A DNA stretch of 64,000 nucleotides from positions 1-64,000 of the forward strand of contig BQJN01000004.1 in NCBI GenBank assembly GCA_021604725.1, written 5' to 3'. Position 1 is the first letter of the stretch. Each line of letters starts with the position of its first letter. Positions 35,798 to 45,570 of the stretch are shown one piece after another. The notes below the pieces were generated by a model. That model saw only the letters and a list, made by a program, of their open reading frames with translations. It ran no database searches and was not told the DNA's origin. This DNA comes from Lysobacteraceae bacterium. GTDB lineage: Bacteria; Pseudomonadota; Gammaproteobacteria; Xanthomonadales; BQJN01. The translations under genes and the position numbers were made by a program.

Positions 35798-38056
35798 ATG
35801 ATCTACCGCTTTTCTGACTTTGAACTCGATACGGAACGAAGAACCCTGACCGCATCGAGCGGCCAAGTTTCGCTGACCCGACAAGCATACGACCTGCTGT
35901 TGTACTTCGTGGGCAACCCCAATGCGGTGATTTCCAAGGACGCCTTGATTGAGCATGTGTGGAGCGGCCGTATCGTCGCTGACAACACAGTCGATCAGAG
36001 TGTGTCGAAACTCCGTCGCATATTGAATCAGGCCAGTAAGTCCGAATACATCGAGTCAGTGTATGGACAAGGGTTCAAGTTCTTGCCCCGGGTTGAGACC
36101 GGTCCGAAAAAGGGCAAGGCAAGCAGCTGGCGCTGGTCTATTGCATTCGCCCTTCTGCTAGGCATCAGCGCGATTTGGGTCGCCTATCGAGACAATAGCG
36201 GCGAAGCGCTGGCACACCCACCTGTGGTGATGTTGATACCAGCGAAATCTGACGGTAGCGAAGTCGACTGGGCGGAAACAGGCGGCAACATCTTCTTTCG
36301 ACAGTTGTTGCAGTATTCCAACATCGCCGAATTGCGTGATGCCGAAGACAGCAAACCGGGCCACCTTGCCGACGACGATTTCTTGCAGAGGCAGTGGGCA
36401 TTGACACCCGAAATGCAGGTGATCACCCCTACCATTGAACAGCGCGGTAACGAAACTGTCGTCAACCTCAGCCTTGTCGATGCCGCTCAGAATGTGCACA
36501 AGGAAACCATCACAGCGACCGATCTAGCTACTGCACTGCGACGCGCATCGCTGTGGGTCGAGCAAAGATTCGACACGGCAAATGATGTTGAGCGGTTGAT
36601 ACCAGACGATTCCTATGTTGTTGAACTATACCTGCGAGGGCTATCCAGCCTGGCGCAAGGGCAACTGGACAAGGCGGAGAACTTTTTCGAACTTTGTCTG
36701 GCCGAGAACCCAGGTTTCGTTTGGGCGCGACTGGAATTGGCCAAAGTAAAAGACCGGCAGGGTGCGCCTGACCAGGCACTGGCATTGCTCGACACCCTGG
36801 AGCAGCTCAGCTCCGACCCCGCATTCGCCGTGGCAGTGCACTCTTTACGTGGCTACATCCTCGACACCAAGGGCGAACACCTTGCAGCCAGGGATTTGTA
36901 TCTTAAGGTCCTGGAAACTTACCAGGGTCAGCCGATACCCGCGCTGAACGATGTTCGCTTCAACCTGGCACTGACCTATGCAACCCTGGCTGAAAGTGGA
37001 CAGGCGCTGCAGCAACTGTCACTGATAGAGCGGAGCCTGAAACGGCATTCAGACCCTGAGTTGATGGCTGATGTGCTGCACCTGGCTGGGCGCATCGAGC
37101 AAACCAATGGCAGCAATGAACAAGCACGTATCAAAGCTGAGACGGCACTGAGCCTGTTCGAAGACTTGGGTGACCTGCTGGGTGCCGCCAAAACCCATTC
37201 ACTGCTGGCAAGAATCGCCAACCATGAAGCACGTTATGACGAAGCGATTCACCATTTGGAGACCGGGCTTGCCATCACCAGGAAGCTGAATTTTCCTCTT
37301 GGAATCGGCGCAACGCTAAATGAGTTGATCTACGCATTGATGGCGCAGGGCAAACATGACCGGGCCTGGGAGCTCAATCAGGAGCTTGAGCAGATCGCAC
37401 TGGACATTGATTACACGGCCATGCTGTTGGCTTCCAAACAGTTTTCGGTAGATATGGCTCGTGCCCAACAACGTTGGGAGACCGCCGAGGTCTATCTGCA
37501 ACAACACCTCGAACTGGCACAGGCCAGCAGTAACGGCAGAGCATTGATTGCGAATCGACTTCTCACCCTGGATCTAACCTTGGACCAGGGTAAAGTTGAC
37601 GGTGTCGCTGAGCTCATCACCAGCCTGCAAGCTCACATTGACCAAGAGGCTGAGGTTCGACTTCAGCCTCGAATCGACCAGCATCAGGCGCGACTATACT
37701 TTCTCCAGGGAAACGACGAACAGGCTATCGCCTTGCTGCAATCAGCACGACAACAGGCCAGGGAAACCGGTGATGGCGAATCATTGATCAATATCAACAA
37801 CCTGCTGGCCGAACACTTTCTTGAGCAAGAGCAACCGGACAAGGCCATGGCAGCCCTTACCGAGTCCGCAGCTCATGACCCGGTCGCTCAGCCGTATCTG
37901 ATGCTAAAGGCATGGGCACAGATGCAGATGGGCAAGCCGGTCGAAGCACTTGAGCTGGCTAACCAGTGCAAACAAAAGGTGCCCGATCTGTGGACCCGCG
38001 AGGATGAGGCCCGCTTATCAGAGATGGCCATTGCAGCGCGAGCGCAGAGTCAGTAG
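35798..38056 (+). CDS. CadC-like transcriptional regulator with transmembrane segment and TPR array
   Basis: 752 aa, ATG 35798. Residues 1-100 form an OmpR-type winged helix (YRFSDFELDTERRTL, then VDQSVSKLRRILNQ and YIESVYGQGFKFL). A transmembrane helix follows at 110-135 (WSIAFALLLGISAIWVAY). The remaining 600 residues are periplasmic or envelope TPR-like helical repeats (LELAKVKDRQGAPDQALALL, LLARIANHEARYDEAIHHLE). The layout of cytoplasmic DNA-binding domain, membrane helix and sensor domain matches ToxR/CadC regulators. Divergent from the penicillin acylase gene. Signal unknown. Confidence 0.88.
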   Translation: MIYRFSDFELDTERRTLTASSGQVSLTRQAYDLLLYFVGNPNAVISKDALIEHVWSGRIVADNTVDQSVSKLRRILNQASKSEYIESVYGQGFKFLPRVETGPKKGKASSWRWSIAFALLLGISAIWVAYRDNSGEALAHPPVVMLIPAKSDGSEVDWAETGGNIFFRQLLQYSNIAELRDAEDSKPGHLADDDFLQRQWALTPEMQVITPTIEQRGNETVVNLSLVDAAQNVHKETITATDLATALRRASLWVEQRFDTANDVERLIPDDSYVVELYLRGLSSLAQGQLDKAENFFELCLAENPGFVWARLELAKVKDRQGAPDQALALLDTLEQLSSDPAFAVAVHSLRGYILDTKGEHLAARDLYLKVLETYQGQPIPALNDVRFNLALTYATLAESGQALQQLSLIERSLKRHSDPELMADVLHLAGRIEQTNGSNEQARIKAETALSLFEDLGDLLGAAKTHSLLARIANHEARYDEAIHHLETGLAITRKLNFPLGIGATLNELIYALMAQGKHDRAWELNQELEQIALDIDYTAMLLASKQFSVDMARAQQRWETAEVYLQQHLELAQASSNGRALIANRLLTLDLTLDQGKVDGVAELITSLQAHIDQEAEVRLQPRIDQHQARLYFLQGNDEQAIALLQSARQQARETGDGESLININNLLAEHFLEQEQPDKAMAALTESAAHDPVAQPYLMLKAWAQMQMGKPVEALELANQCKQKVPDLWTREDEARLSEMAIAARAQSQ

Positions 38057-38059
38057 CTA

Positions 38060-38130
38060 GAGGTCGTCCACGTTTAGCCATCCATGGGCCGGTCGAGCTG
38101 GTCCAGAAACGTAAACTGTGGACGCGCTCT
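38060..38130. repeat. Short internally deleted copy of the MITE-like element
   Basis: 71 bases with both ends of the full element (GAGGTCGTCCACG at one end, GTGGACGCGCTCT at the other) but lacking the central hairpins. It is flanked by AGCTA and AACTA, an imperfect 5-base duplication, and directly adjoins the full copy at 38136. Confidence 0.88.
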
Positions 38131-38135
38131 AACTA

Positions 38136-38288
38136 GAGGTCGTCCACGATTAGCCATCCATGGCTAACGCGGACACAAACTTTCAGAAGCGTGGTTATGA
38201 AAGTTCTTCATTTTCAATGGCTTGAAAATGCCGGCCCATCCGTGGGCCGGTCGAGCTGGTCCAGAAACGTAAACTGTGGACGCGCTCT
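38136..38288. mobile_element. Full 153-bp MITE-like hairpin element with 5-bp target duplication
   Basis: Bounded by GAGGTCGTCCACG and GTGGACGCGCTCT (imperfect terminal inverted repeats) and flanked on both sides by AACTA (38131-38135, 38289-38293). It contains stems CATTTTCAA/TTGAAAATG and GGCCGGCCCATCC-type hairpins. It encodes no protein. The GGATG loops lie on the minus strand, in the 3' region of the gene at 38317. Confidence 0.9.
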
Positions 38289-38316
38289 AACTAGCGCTGC
38301 CTGCTTCGCCTAGCGC

Positions 38317-41145
38317 TCAAAACGCACCTGGCGGGCCACCGGACCCAAAGCTGTCGCCAAATATCACATCATCTGAGCCGCTGCTTTCGAACATCGCCTG
38401 CATCTGCACTGACCGATCAAGTAGCACCTCGCAAGTCGGTGACGCGTCAGTGCAGACATCGCCCGACCAACCGAGAAACGAAAACCCGCCATCAGGAATA
38501 GCCACCAGATCCAGAGTAGTTCCGAGTGGATAAACATCATTGCAGTTGGCATCGCAACTGTATCCAAGATTACCTGCCACCTGACCATTGCCAGTGACCT
38601 GCATTTCCAGGCTAACACCCGGCCCACCCTGCTGATAGACGTACGCTTGCGTGCCCAACGGCGCGGGGTCCAGACCAAGGATATTACTGCTGGCAGCCAT
38701 CGCCACCCCAACCAGTGGCGGCGACACGCTGCTGTCGACTGCCACCTCGCCGCTGGTGGCGCCGAATGCATCAACCGAACCGTCCGCAGTTTGGGATATC
38801 TTCTTCATGGCATCCAACTGCCGATCAAACAAAAACACATCCAGTGCTTCGTTGTCATCGTCATCTACCAATGTATCGCCGCCACTGGCGAACGACACAT
38901 AGCGACCGTCGAAAGACGTGGTCGGCCTGATAAAAAAACCGAATCCCAGCGGATCCAGGTGCGGCAAGCCAGCAGTATCCAGAGTCACCACCTCCATCGA
39001 GCTTGATACACGATCGAAGGCCAGCACCTGAGTGCCGCCGAAAACATAATTGTCGTCAGTAAGGTTGTTGGCATCACTGGCGAACACGATGGTCTGTGTA
39101 TCGCCAGAAATTCGCGGATACAAACTATCGCCATTGCCAGCAGAACCATCCTCGGCTTCACTGACAAGAACGGTCGGTCCGGCCGGCCAGTTGCGCGCAT
39201 AAATCTGCAGGTCTGTGGTGTCAGGATCGGTGGCCGTCAGGTTACTGGCGCGAGACGCGAAGGTGATCCAGGTCGCGGCACCGGAACCGGCAATGTCTGG
39301 CCCCCAACTAAACGAATCAGACGCTACCCCACCGGGCCCCTCACTAACGCGAGAAATGGTCTGGCCAAGGCGTTCATAGATAAAAATATCAGCCGATTCG
39401 TTGTTGTCATCAGCCACCAGGTCATCGGCATCACTTTGGAAAACGACGTTGCCATCAACATTGACTCGAGGCACTTCCCCCACCGCAATTTGGGCGTAAC
39501 TGTCGAGCACCCGGTCATACAGAAACACATTGAAATCATCCAGAACAATGCTGGTCACCGGATGAAACCGATCACTGGCAAACACCACATAACGCCCATC
39601 ACTCGATATGTCGTAACTGGTGCCGATGTTTCCGGAAGTGGAGGACTGCGCGACTCTACTGCGATCGCCGCTCGCTCGGTCGACCAGAATAAGGTCCGTC
39701 GTACCGTCAAACTCCGGCGGCTCAGTTGCATTGGGCCCGGCGGCACTATAGACCACCCAATTGTGGTCGCTCGACATCACCGGTGCGCCGACACCACCGA
39801 TGATACCTGCCGGCGCACGTGTTGCGATCGGTAGCAAAGATAGCTGATCCATGGGCACGTCGTATTGGTACATGGACCGATACACCGCGGCGATCGGCTC
39901 GGCGGTTAAGTTGCTGGCCTCCGAAGCAAATAGCGCCGTCGAACCATCACCGGACAAAGCCATATAGTAGGCTGAATCATTGGCCGGATCACCGGACTCG
40001 GAGCGACTAATCAGCCGCGTTGTCTCGCCGGCCAGGTTGCGCATAAACACGTGCAGGTAGCCGTTGTCGACACCGGGCAACAATTCGGGCGAATCGCTGC
40101 GAAACAGCACTCGAGTCGCCAGGTTGTCGATCGCGACATCTTCCTGAAAACAACCGCTATCGCCAAGCTGGTCACCATTCTCGTCAACGGAAATGCGTGT
40201 ATTGCTGATGCCATCAAAAACGAAGTAATCACCATCATTGTTGGTGTCGCCGTTGACCAGGTCGCTGGCATAACTGCAGAAGGCAGCGTATCCATTGTTG
40301 GACACAGCAACTTCGCCAGGCGACGCATCGGCGGCAGAGGGCATCCCAGAGGGGGTCACGTAGGCCGAGAGCGTGGTCGCGAAGTCCATGTCACGCACGT
40401 ACAGCCTGGTGTCCAAACCGGTGGGCGTGTCGGTATCAGCGGAAAACAGCGCGATGTAGCGACCATTGCGCGATGCAGCCCGATAGCTTGCATCAATGAA
40501 CGGATCGCCGAAGGCATCAATGCTGGCCAACTGAAAACTGCCAGATTGGCGGTCTTTCCGATAGACATAATCACCATCAGCGACGCCAGTGGTTGCATTG
40601 ACGAAGGTGCCAAAGGATAAATACCGAGCGTCGCTGGACATGTCCACCGGGTAGCTAACTGAAAAAGGTTGACCGCTACCGTCCAGACTCTCCACCACCA
40701 CTGCCCCTGTTTGCAAGTCCTTGACATACAAAGGGAACTGGTTGGGCGTGGTGTAGCCGGGAAGATTCGACGCATCACTGGTGAACGCCACGTAACGCCC
40801 ATCATTGCTTGGCGCGCTGAACGAGAGTACTCGTCCATCGGTTGCAGCTTGCCCAGCAGCGTTTAGATTGACTCGAACCGTGGTATCAGTTTGCAGGTCC
40901 TTGACGAACAGATCATCTCGTCCATTGATATCATCGGCAATGATGTTGCTGGCTCCGGACCTGAAAGCCAGGTAGCGACCATTCGCCGATAGTGCGGTGG
41001 GGTCGAGCTCGCCATTGTGAACCAACCCCAGGTCGCCCAGCGGTGCGGAAACCCAGTGCAAAGCCTGCGCCGAGGCCTGTGGCGCTATGCCCACCACCAA
41101 ACACAAAAGAAAAAAAATCTTCGATACCTTGCGAAACATGGCCAT
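38317..41145 (-). CDS. Large secreted beta-propeller protein with InlB-type tail
   Basis: 942 aa from ATG 41145 (ATG 41139 equally possible). Signal peptide (FFLLCLVVGIAPQASAQ). About fourteen repeats follow, each with GRYVAFxS-A-NL and a D-rich loop ending in (V/L)(Y/F)xxD, as in DDINGRDDLFVKDL and DDNNESADIFIYER; this is the TolB/PD40 propeller pattern, enough for two seven-bladed propellers. Residues 845-920 form a GWSGDVC...CEVLLDRSVQMQAMF Cys-rich InlB-like repeat. The last residues read DDVIFGDSFGSGG. No catalytic site was identified. Extracellular, function unknown. Confidence 0.82.
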   Translation of the reverse strand: MAMFRKVSKIFFLLCLVVGIAPQASAQALHWVSAPLGDLGLVHNGELDPTALSANGRYLAFRSGASNIIADDINGRDDLFVKDLQTDTTVRVNLNAAGQAATDGRVLSFSAPSNDGRYVAFTSDASNLPGYTTPNQFPLYVKDLQTGAVVVESLDGSGQPFSVSYPVDMSSDARYLSFGTFVNATTGVADGDYVYRKDRQSGSFQLASIDAFGDPFIDASYRAASRNGRYIALFSADTDTPTGLDTRLYVRDMDFATTLSAYVTPSGMPSAADASPGEVAVSNNGYAAFCSYASDLVNGDTNNDGDYFVFDGISNTRISVDENGDQLGDSGCFQEDVAIDNLATRVLFRSDSPELLPGVDNGYLHVFMRNLAGETTRLISRSESGDPANDSAYYMALSGDGSTALFASEASNLTAEPIAAVYRSMYQYDVPMDQLSLLPIATRAPAGIIGGVGAPVMSSDHNWVVYSAAGPNATEPPEFDGTTDLILVDRASGDRSRVAQSSTSGNIGTSYDISSDGRYVVFASDRFHPVTSIVLDDFNVFLYDRVLDSYAQIAVGEVPRVNVDGNVVFQSDADDLVADDNNESADIFIYERLGQTISRVSEGPGGVASDSFSWGPDIAGSGAATWITFASRASNLTATDPDTTDLQIYARNWPAGPTVLVSEAEDGSAGNGDSLYPRISGDTQTIVFASDANNLTDDNYVFGGTQVLAFDRVSSSMEVVTLDTAGLPHLDPLGFGFFIRPTTSFDGRYVSFASGGDTLVDDDDNEALDVFLFDRQLDAMKKISQTADGSVDAFGATSGEVAVDSSVSPPLVGVAMAASSNILGLDPAPLGTQAYVYQQGGPGVSLEMQVTGNGQVAGNLGYSCDANCNDVYPLGTTLDLVAIPDGGFSFLGWSGDVCTDASPTCEVLLDRSVQMQAMFESSGSDDVIFGDSFGSGGPPGAF

Positions 41146-41327
41146 CACCAATGATGTCGTTTGAGCGTTGCCAGATACCGTAGAAGTAGCGCCCGAACAG
41201 ATCATGACCAAACGGTGAATTGATTATGATTTTTCGCTTTTTAGCAGAGTGTGTTGGCCCATGGCCCAGCAACGCTGGCGTGGCGGGCGAGCTATACTCA
41301 GTGTCAATACACCAGGGAAACACCGTC

Positions 41328-42224
41328 ATGCCAGATCACAAACACCCAATTCCCCAGGAAGCCTTTGACTGGTACGACGAATATGCCCATGGCCTGATTG
41401 ATCGCCGCGAGTTCCTTGGCCGACTCACTAGCTTGACAGCGGTCGGTGTATCGATGAGCGTGTTGGGTTCGGCCCTGATGCCAAACTATGCACAGGCCGA
41501 GCAAGTTTCATTTAATGATGAGGCGATTATTGCCAGCTATGCGACCTTCGCTTCACCCGATGGCCACGGTGAAGGACGCGGTTATTTGGTCAAACCGCGT
41601 GACCTGGCTGGCCAAACGGCCAGCGTGCTGGTGATTCACGAAAACCGTGGACTGAATCCGTATATCAAGGATGTCGCTCGACGCCTGGCCAAGGCTGGCT
41701 TCATGGCCTTCGCGCCAGATGCACTGCACCCATTAGGCGGCTACCCGGGCAACGACGATAAAGGCCGAGAAATGCAGCGTTCGATGGACCGAGCCAAGAT
41801 AGAACAGGATTTCATTGCCGCCGCCAAATTCACCAAGGCTGTTGAAGGCAGCAATGGCAAGCTGGGAGCGGTCGGCTTCTGCTTTGGTGGTTACATCGTC
41901 AACATGCTGGCCGCTGTGATTCCCGAGCAACTTGATGCCGGTGTTCCTTTCTATGGAACCCCCGCGGCGGAAGAACTGCAAAGCAATGTCAAAGGGCCGC
42001 TAATGATTCAATTGGCAGAGCTGGACCAGCGCGTCAACGCCAGCTGGCCAGGCTACGAAGCCACGTTGAAAGACAATCACGTTGACTACGTCATGCACAT
42101 GTATGAAGGCGCCAATCACGGCTTTCATAACGACTCAACCGCGCGCTATGACGAGGCGGCGGCTGAGCTGGCGTGGAGCCGGACGGTCGCCTTCTTCAAA
42201 AGCAGGCTGATCGAAGCTCAATAA
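41328..42224 (+). CDS. Dienelactone hydrolase family protein, Tat-exported
   Basis: 298 aa from ATG 41328. A Tat-type signal (DRREFLGRLTSLTAVGVSMS, cleavage near AQA) follows about 25 cytoplasm-facing residues. Hydrolase fold with nucleophile elbow GFCFGGYIV (Cys), acid in ELDQRVNASW and catalytic His in GANHGFHND. The Cys nucleophile is diagnostic of dienelactone hydrolases. Being periplasmic is unusual for the aromatic-degradation enzyme but common for uncharacterised family members. Substrate unknown. No operon partner. Confidence 0.92.
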   Translation: MPDHKHPIPQEAFDWYDEYAHGLIDRREFLGRLTSLTAVGVSMSVLGSALMPNYAQAEQVSFNDEAIIASYATFASPDGHGEGRGYLVKPRDLAGQTASVLVIHENRGLNPYIKDVARRLAKAGFMAFAPDALHPLGGYPGNDDKGREMQRSMDRAKIEQDFIAAAKFTKAVEGSNGKLGAVGFCFGGYIVNMLAAVIPEQLDAGVPFYGTPAAEELQSNVKGPLMIQLAELDQRVNASWPGYEATLKDNHVDYVMHMYEGANHGFHNDSTARYDEAAAELAWSRTVAFFKSRLIEAQ

Positions 42225-42265
42225 AAGATAGACGTGTGGCGACAATCGCACCACACGCAAATCTG

Positions 42266-42877
42266 TTACTGGATACTGAAGGACTGCAAATCTACCGGCA
42301 TCAGTGATGGGCCGGCATAGGCATCATCGGCGTACATCAAAAAGTCGCTCGCCGCTCCTACGAATCGACAGCCGACACTCAACTGGGCGAAATTTCCCGA
42401 CACTGTGTTCCCCGTTGAGTTTATTTCCGTAAATGTTGTCGTATTTAAGTCGATGTCGCCGGTGGTCAAGTTGTCAACCACGGTGTCGCTGCAATCTGCA
42501 AGATTGTGACTTTGAAAGCCCACATTGCACTGAGGCGTGGGGCCAGTGACCGCGTCAAGGCGGAAAAACGCCCCAAATCCATAGTCGGCGCTGGCAGTCA
42601 CCGCAAAGCACTCGCTCTCCGCCCCAGCGACATAGACGAATCCAGGGCTACTTTCAAACGCGTCAATTTCCAGGGAGGCGGCGCCACTTCGCTGAATTGC
42701 CGTTGTTCGGGCAATGCTGTCAGCGGTAGTTGGTAACCACGTCATGCCGATCGGGTTGTCCTCAAAACCACAATTGCCGACCTCATTGGCCATCATGCTC
42801 AAGCAGTTGGCTTGCGCGGCTGAAATTGAAAACAAGACACACACAGAAGCCCCGACGAGTCGAATACGATTGATCAT
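42266..42877 (-). CDS. Secreted protein with carbohydrate-binding-module-like fold
   Basis: 203 aa, ATG 42877. Signal peptide (SVCVLFSISAAQA/N). The mature part begins with NEVGNCGFEDNPIGMTWLPT, the N-G-FE start of CBM_4_9-like or choice-of-anchor domains, followed by beta-strand-rich segments (IQRSGAASLEIDAFE). Ends in PVDLQSFSIQ. Three Cys pairs are possible. No catalytic motif. Probably an extracellular binding protein. Confidence 0.65.
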   Translation of the reverse strand: MINRIRLVGASVCVLFSISAAQANCLSMMANEVGNCGFEDNPIGMTWLPTTADSIARTTAIQRSGAASLEIDAFESSPGFVYVAGAESECFAVTASADYGFGAFFRLDAVTGPTPQCNVGFQSHNLADCSDTVVDNLTTGDIDLNTTTFTEINSTGNTVSGNFAQLSVGCRFVGAASDFLMYADDAYAGPSLMPVDLQSFSIQ

Positions 42878-43053
42878 TTAATTTGCCCCATTTGGTCGAT
42901 ACTGGTCGACGATCAGCCTAACAGAAAATGTGTCGGTTGCTGACGGGAGGAAGCTGCGGCGACGAAATTTCGCATTTCCACGGCTGGCGTTGTAAGGTGC
43001 CCGAATCAAAACGCGGCGATGATGCGTCGCAAGATAATGACAAAGGGACCGCA

Positions 43054-44283
43054 ATGATCACCAGCGATACCGTTCTGTTTGGCGTACTGGCCGTGATGCT
43101 CGGTTTAATTTTCTACACCGCATCACTGAAAACATCGTTCTGGAAGAAGTTCTACACCTTCATTCCGATCATCTTGATGTGTTATTTCGTGCCCTCGCTG
43201 CTCAACACCTTCGACATTGTCGACCCCGCTGAGTCGAACCTTTATTACGTGGCTTCGCGATACTTGTTGCCAGCCTGTCTGGTCTATCTGACATTGAGCG
43301 TCAACTTCAAGCGCATCTGGGCGCTGGGCCCGAAAGCCTTGATCATGTTCGGGACTGCCACGGTGGGGGTCATCATCGGCGGACCATTGGCGATCCTGCT
43401 CATTTCTGTGTTCGACCCCAGCATTGTCGGTGGTCAGGGCCCGGACGCGGTATGGCGCGGCATGACCACCATTGCCGGTTCCTGGATCGGCGGCGGTGCC
43501 AACCAGGCAGCAATGAAAGAGACCTTCGGCGTCAGTGATGCGCTGTTTTCTGTGATGGTGACAATCGACGTTATTGTCGCCGAAGTGTGGATGGCTGCCC
43601 TATTGATCATGGCCGGTCGACATCGCCAGATCGACGAGAAAAGCGGTGCCGATGTCAAAGCCATTGATGAGCTGGTTGAAACCGTCGAAGCATTCCACAA
43701 AAAGATTGCCCGCATCGCCACCAGCAAGGATTTGATGATCCTGCTCGCCGTCGGTTTTGGTGCCACCAGCATTGGCCACTTCGGCGCGGATGTCATCTCT
43801 GGCTGGTTTACCAGCATGGGCGCGGCGTCATCGTCACCGTACGTCAGTCACTTTTTCTGGCTGATCGTCATTGCCACAACGATCGGTCTGCTGCTGTCGT
43901 TCACTCGTGCGCGTGAGCTGGAAGGAGTGGGTGCATCCAACATCGGTACTGTGTTCATTTTCATATTGGTCGCTACCATTGGCCTGAAGATGGATGTCAA
44001 AGAAATCTACCATCAGTGGAGGTTGTTCCTGGTAGGAGGCATATGGATGGCCATTCACATCGTGCTGTTGTTTATCGTTCGCCGCCTAATCAATGCACCC
44101 ATCTTCTTCCTTGCGGTAGGCAGTAAGGCAAACATTGGTGGCGCCGCTTCAGCCCCCGTGCTCGCGGCCGCGTTTCACCCATCATTGGCACCGGTTGGCG
44201 TCTTGTTGGCTGTCCTCGGCTACGTAGTCGGCACCTACGGCGCGCTGTTGACCGGAGCCCTGATGCAGATGGTCGCGCCTTAG
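43054..44283 (+). CDS. DUF819 family membrane transporter
   Basis: 409 aa from ATG 43054. Roughly ten membrane segments, with DUF819 signatures GGGANQAAMKETFGV and NIGGAASAPVLAAAFHPSLA. The family is related to the YjcL proteins and to the bile-acid:sodium symporter group; its substrate is not established. Monocistronic, between a secreted protein and the broken gene at 44355. Confidence 0.9.
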   Translation: MITSDTVLFGVLAVMLGLIFYTASLKTSFWKKFYTFIPIILMCYFVPSLLNTFDIVDPAESNLYYVASRYLLPACLVYLTLSVNFKRIWALGPKALIMFGTATVGVIIGGPLAILLISVFDPSIVGGQGPDAVWRGMTTIAGSWIGGGANQAAMKETFGVSDALFSVMVTIDVIVAEVWMAALLIMAGRHRQIDEKSGADVKAIDELVETVEAFHKKIARIATSKDLMILLAVGFGATSIGHFGADVISGWFTSMGAASSSPYVSHFFWLIVIATTIGLLLSFTRARELEGVGASNIGTVFIFILVATIGLKMDVKEIYHQWRLFLVGGIWMAIHIVLLFIVRRLINAPIFFLAVGSKANIGGAASAPVLAAAFHPSLAPVGVLLAVLGYVVGTYGALLTGALMQMVAP

Positions 44284-44354
44284 CCCTCAAAATCCTCAAG
44301 GTCTAGGCCGCCCAAGACCAGAAAAACGACAACGCATACGCGAGAAAACTTGCG

Positions 44355-45570
44355 TTATTGGCAACGGTAGAACTGGCAGATCGAGTGAGCGGTATTCAGA
44401 TAAGCTTCATCAGCCAACAGCTCTGAGGCCAGTAAAAAAGCCTCTACGGTGTGGGCCACATCAACGCTTTTGAGTTTGCCCATGAAGGACTCACCGGAGC
44501 CATGCACCCGGGCATTACCTTCAGTTCGAATCTCGCCATTCCTGCTAACTCGAGTCAGTTGCCATTGAGCGGATCGAACAAGCGGGTCAGCCGCATTCTC
44601 GGAGACCAAACCGAGCTGCAACAACCTCAAAGCAATGGCCAGTGCCACGCCGTTATAACTAGAGCGCGTCCACGGATAGGTCTTTTGACGCGCTCGCCCT
44701 GGCACACGGATGTGCCAGCATTTTCCAACTTGTTGAAAATGGAGGGTTTCAATGACCGCGCTCCTTGAAACCCGTGTCCGCGTTGGCCATGGATGGCTAA
44801 TCGTGGACGACCTCTAACTGGAGTCATAGCCGCCACCCTCGATGAAATATCCCAGCTCATGCTGCTGCTCGAGCGCACTATTGAAGAAGTCTCGGCCAGT
44901 CATTTGCCACGATTGGTCGTCGCTCAAGCGCCCCAGGCTGAGAAACGCCAAAGCGTTTATCAGCAGCCGATTTGGCGCCTGACGATCGTATGCCTGCAAG
45001 GTCGCGACCTGAGTCGACAGCCACTTCGTCGCCCGCTCAAGACCAGGTCTCAACACATCGAGGCGCCGACGATAATCGGCAACAGAAGGCTCCGATTTGA
45101 ACCAGGCTGAGTCATCAAGTAACAACATGCCGACCCCAGCGGATGCCAAAAAAAAACGCGGTTCCGCTGGCCAGGTCGCCCGTGCTGGCACGATGGCCGG
45201 CAAGATAACGCGGAATCTGCAAGTCGTAAGCGCCATCCGCCTGTTGCCTGGCCGCAGCATATTCCAGCGCCGACACGAATCGGCTAAGGCTTTCCTGGTC
45301 ATGGCTTTGAGCTGCCAACTGCGCGTGAAGGTGCGCCCGGTACTGAAAACGGACATGAATGTAATCTCGACGATTGCGCCCCATGGCACCGTCAGCATTT
45401 GGCAGATGAGCCTGCGCGATGGTTCGCAACAGTCGATTTTCAAGCGATTCAGCCGCAGCTGCTACCGAAGCCAAACAAGAATCAAAGGTGACCACGGTGG
45501 CGATCGCAAGCGCCAACAAAAGACGCAATTGGACGTACCTTGTGTTATCAACGCCTAACCAGGGTTTCAC
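44355..45570 (-). pseudogene. Gene broken by a frameshift and a MITE insertion (toroid-like secreted protein)
   Basis: Three collinear segments read as one protein. From ATG 45570 there is a signal-like N-terminus (LLLALAIATVVTFDSCLASV) and a helix-rich region up to DLASGTAFFF; a run of nine A at 45148-45156 then shifts the frame by one, after which it continues with GVGMLLLDDSAWFKSEP up to GYFIEGGGYDSS. A 154-bp element (44661-44814) interrupts the next codons, and the frame resumes with SYNGVALAIALRLLQLG through to the TAA at 44355. Removing element and one TSD copy restores G-Y-D-S-S-Y-N. The protein resembles an alpha/alpha-toroid, but no family was recognised. The A-run shift could be a sequencing error or a phase-variable site. 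Confidence 0.85.
44661..44814. mobile_element. 154-bp MITE-like hairpin element inserted in a gene, 5-bp TSD
   Basis: Ends AGAGCGCGTCCACGG and CGTGGACGACCTC, an imperfect terminal inverted repeat, flanked by TAACT on both sides (44656-44660, 44815-44819). Four consecutive stem-loops lie inside: CTGGCAC/GTGCCAG, CATTTTC/GAAAATG, GGGTTTCAA/TTGAAACCC and CCAT-GG-ATGG within a longer GTCC...GGAC arm. No open reading frame. GGAT loops face the plus strand, opposite to the broken gene. Needs a transposase in trans; none lies in the window. Confidence 0.92.

Noticed and set aside
44355-45443. Two or three separate genes instead of one broken gene
   Set aside because: Joining across the element and the A-run reconstitutes one continuous sequence, so separate genes are not supported.
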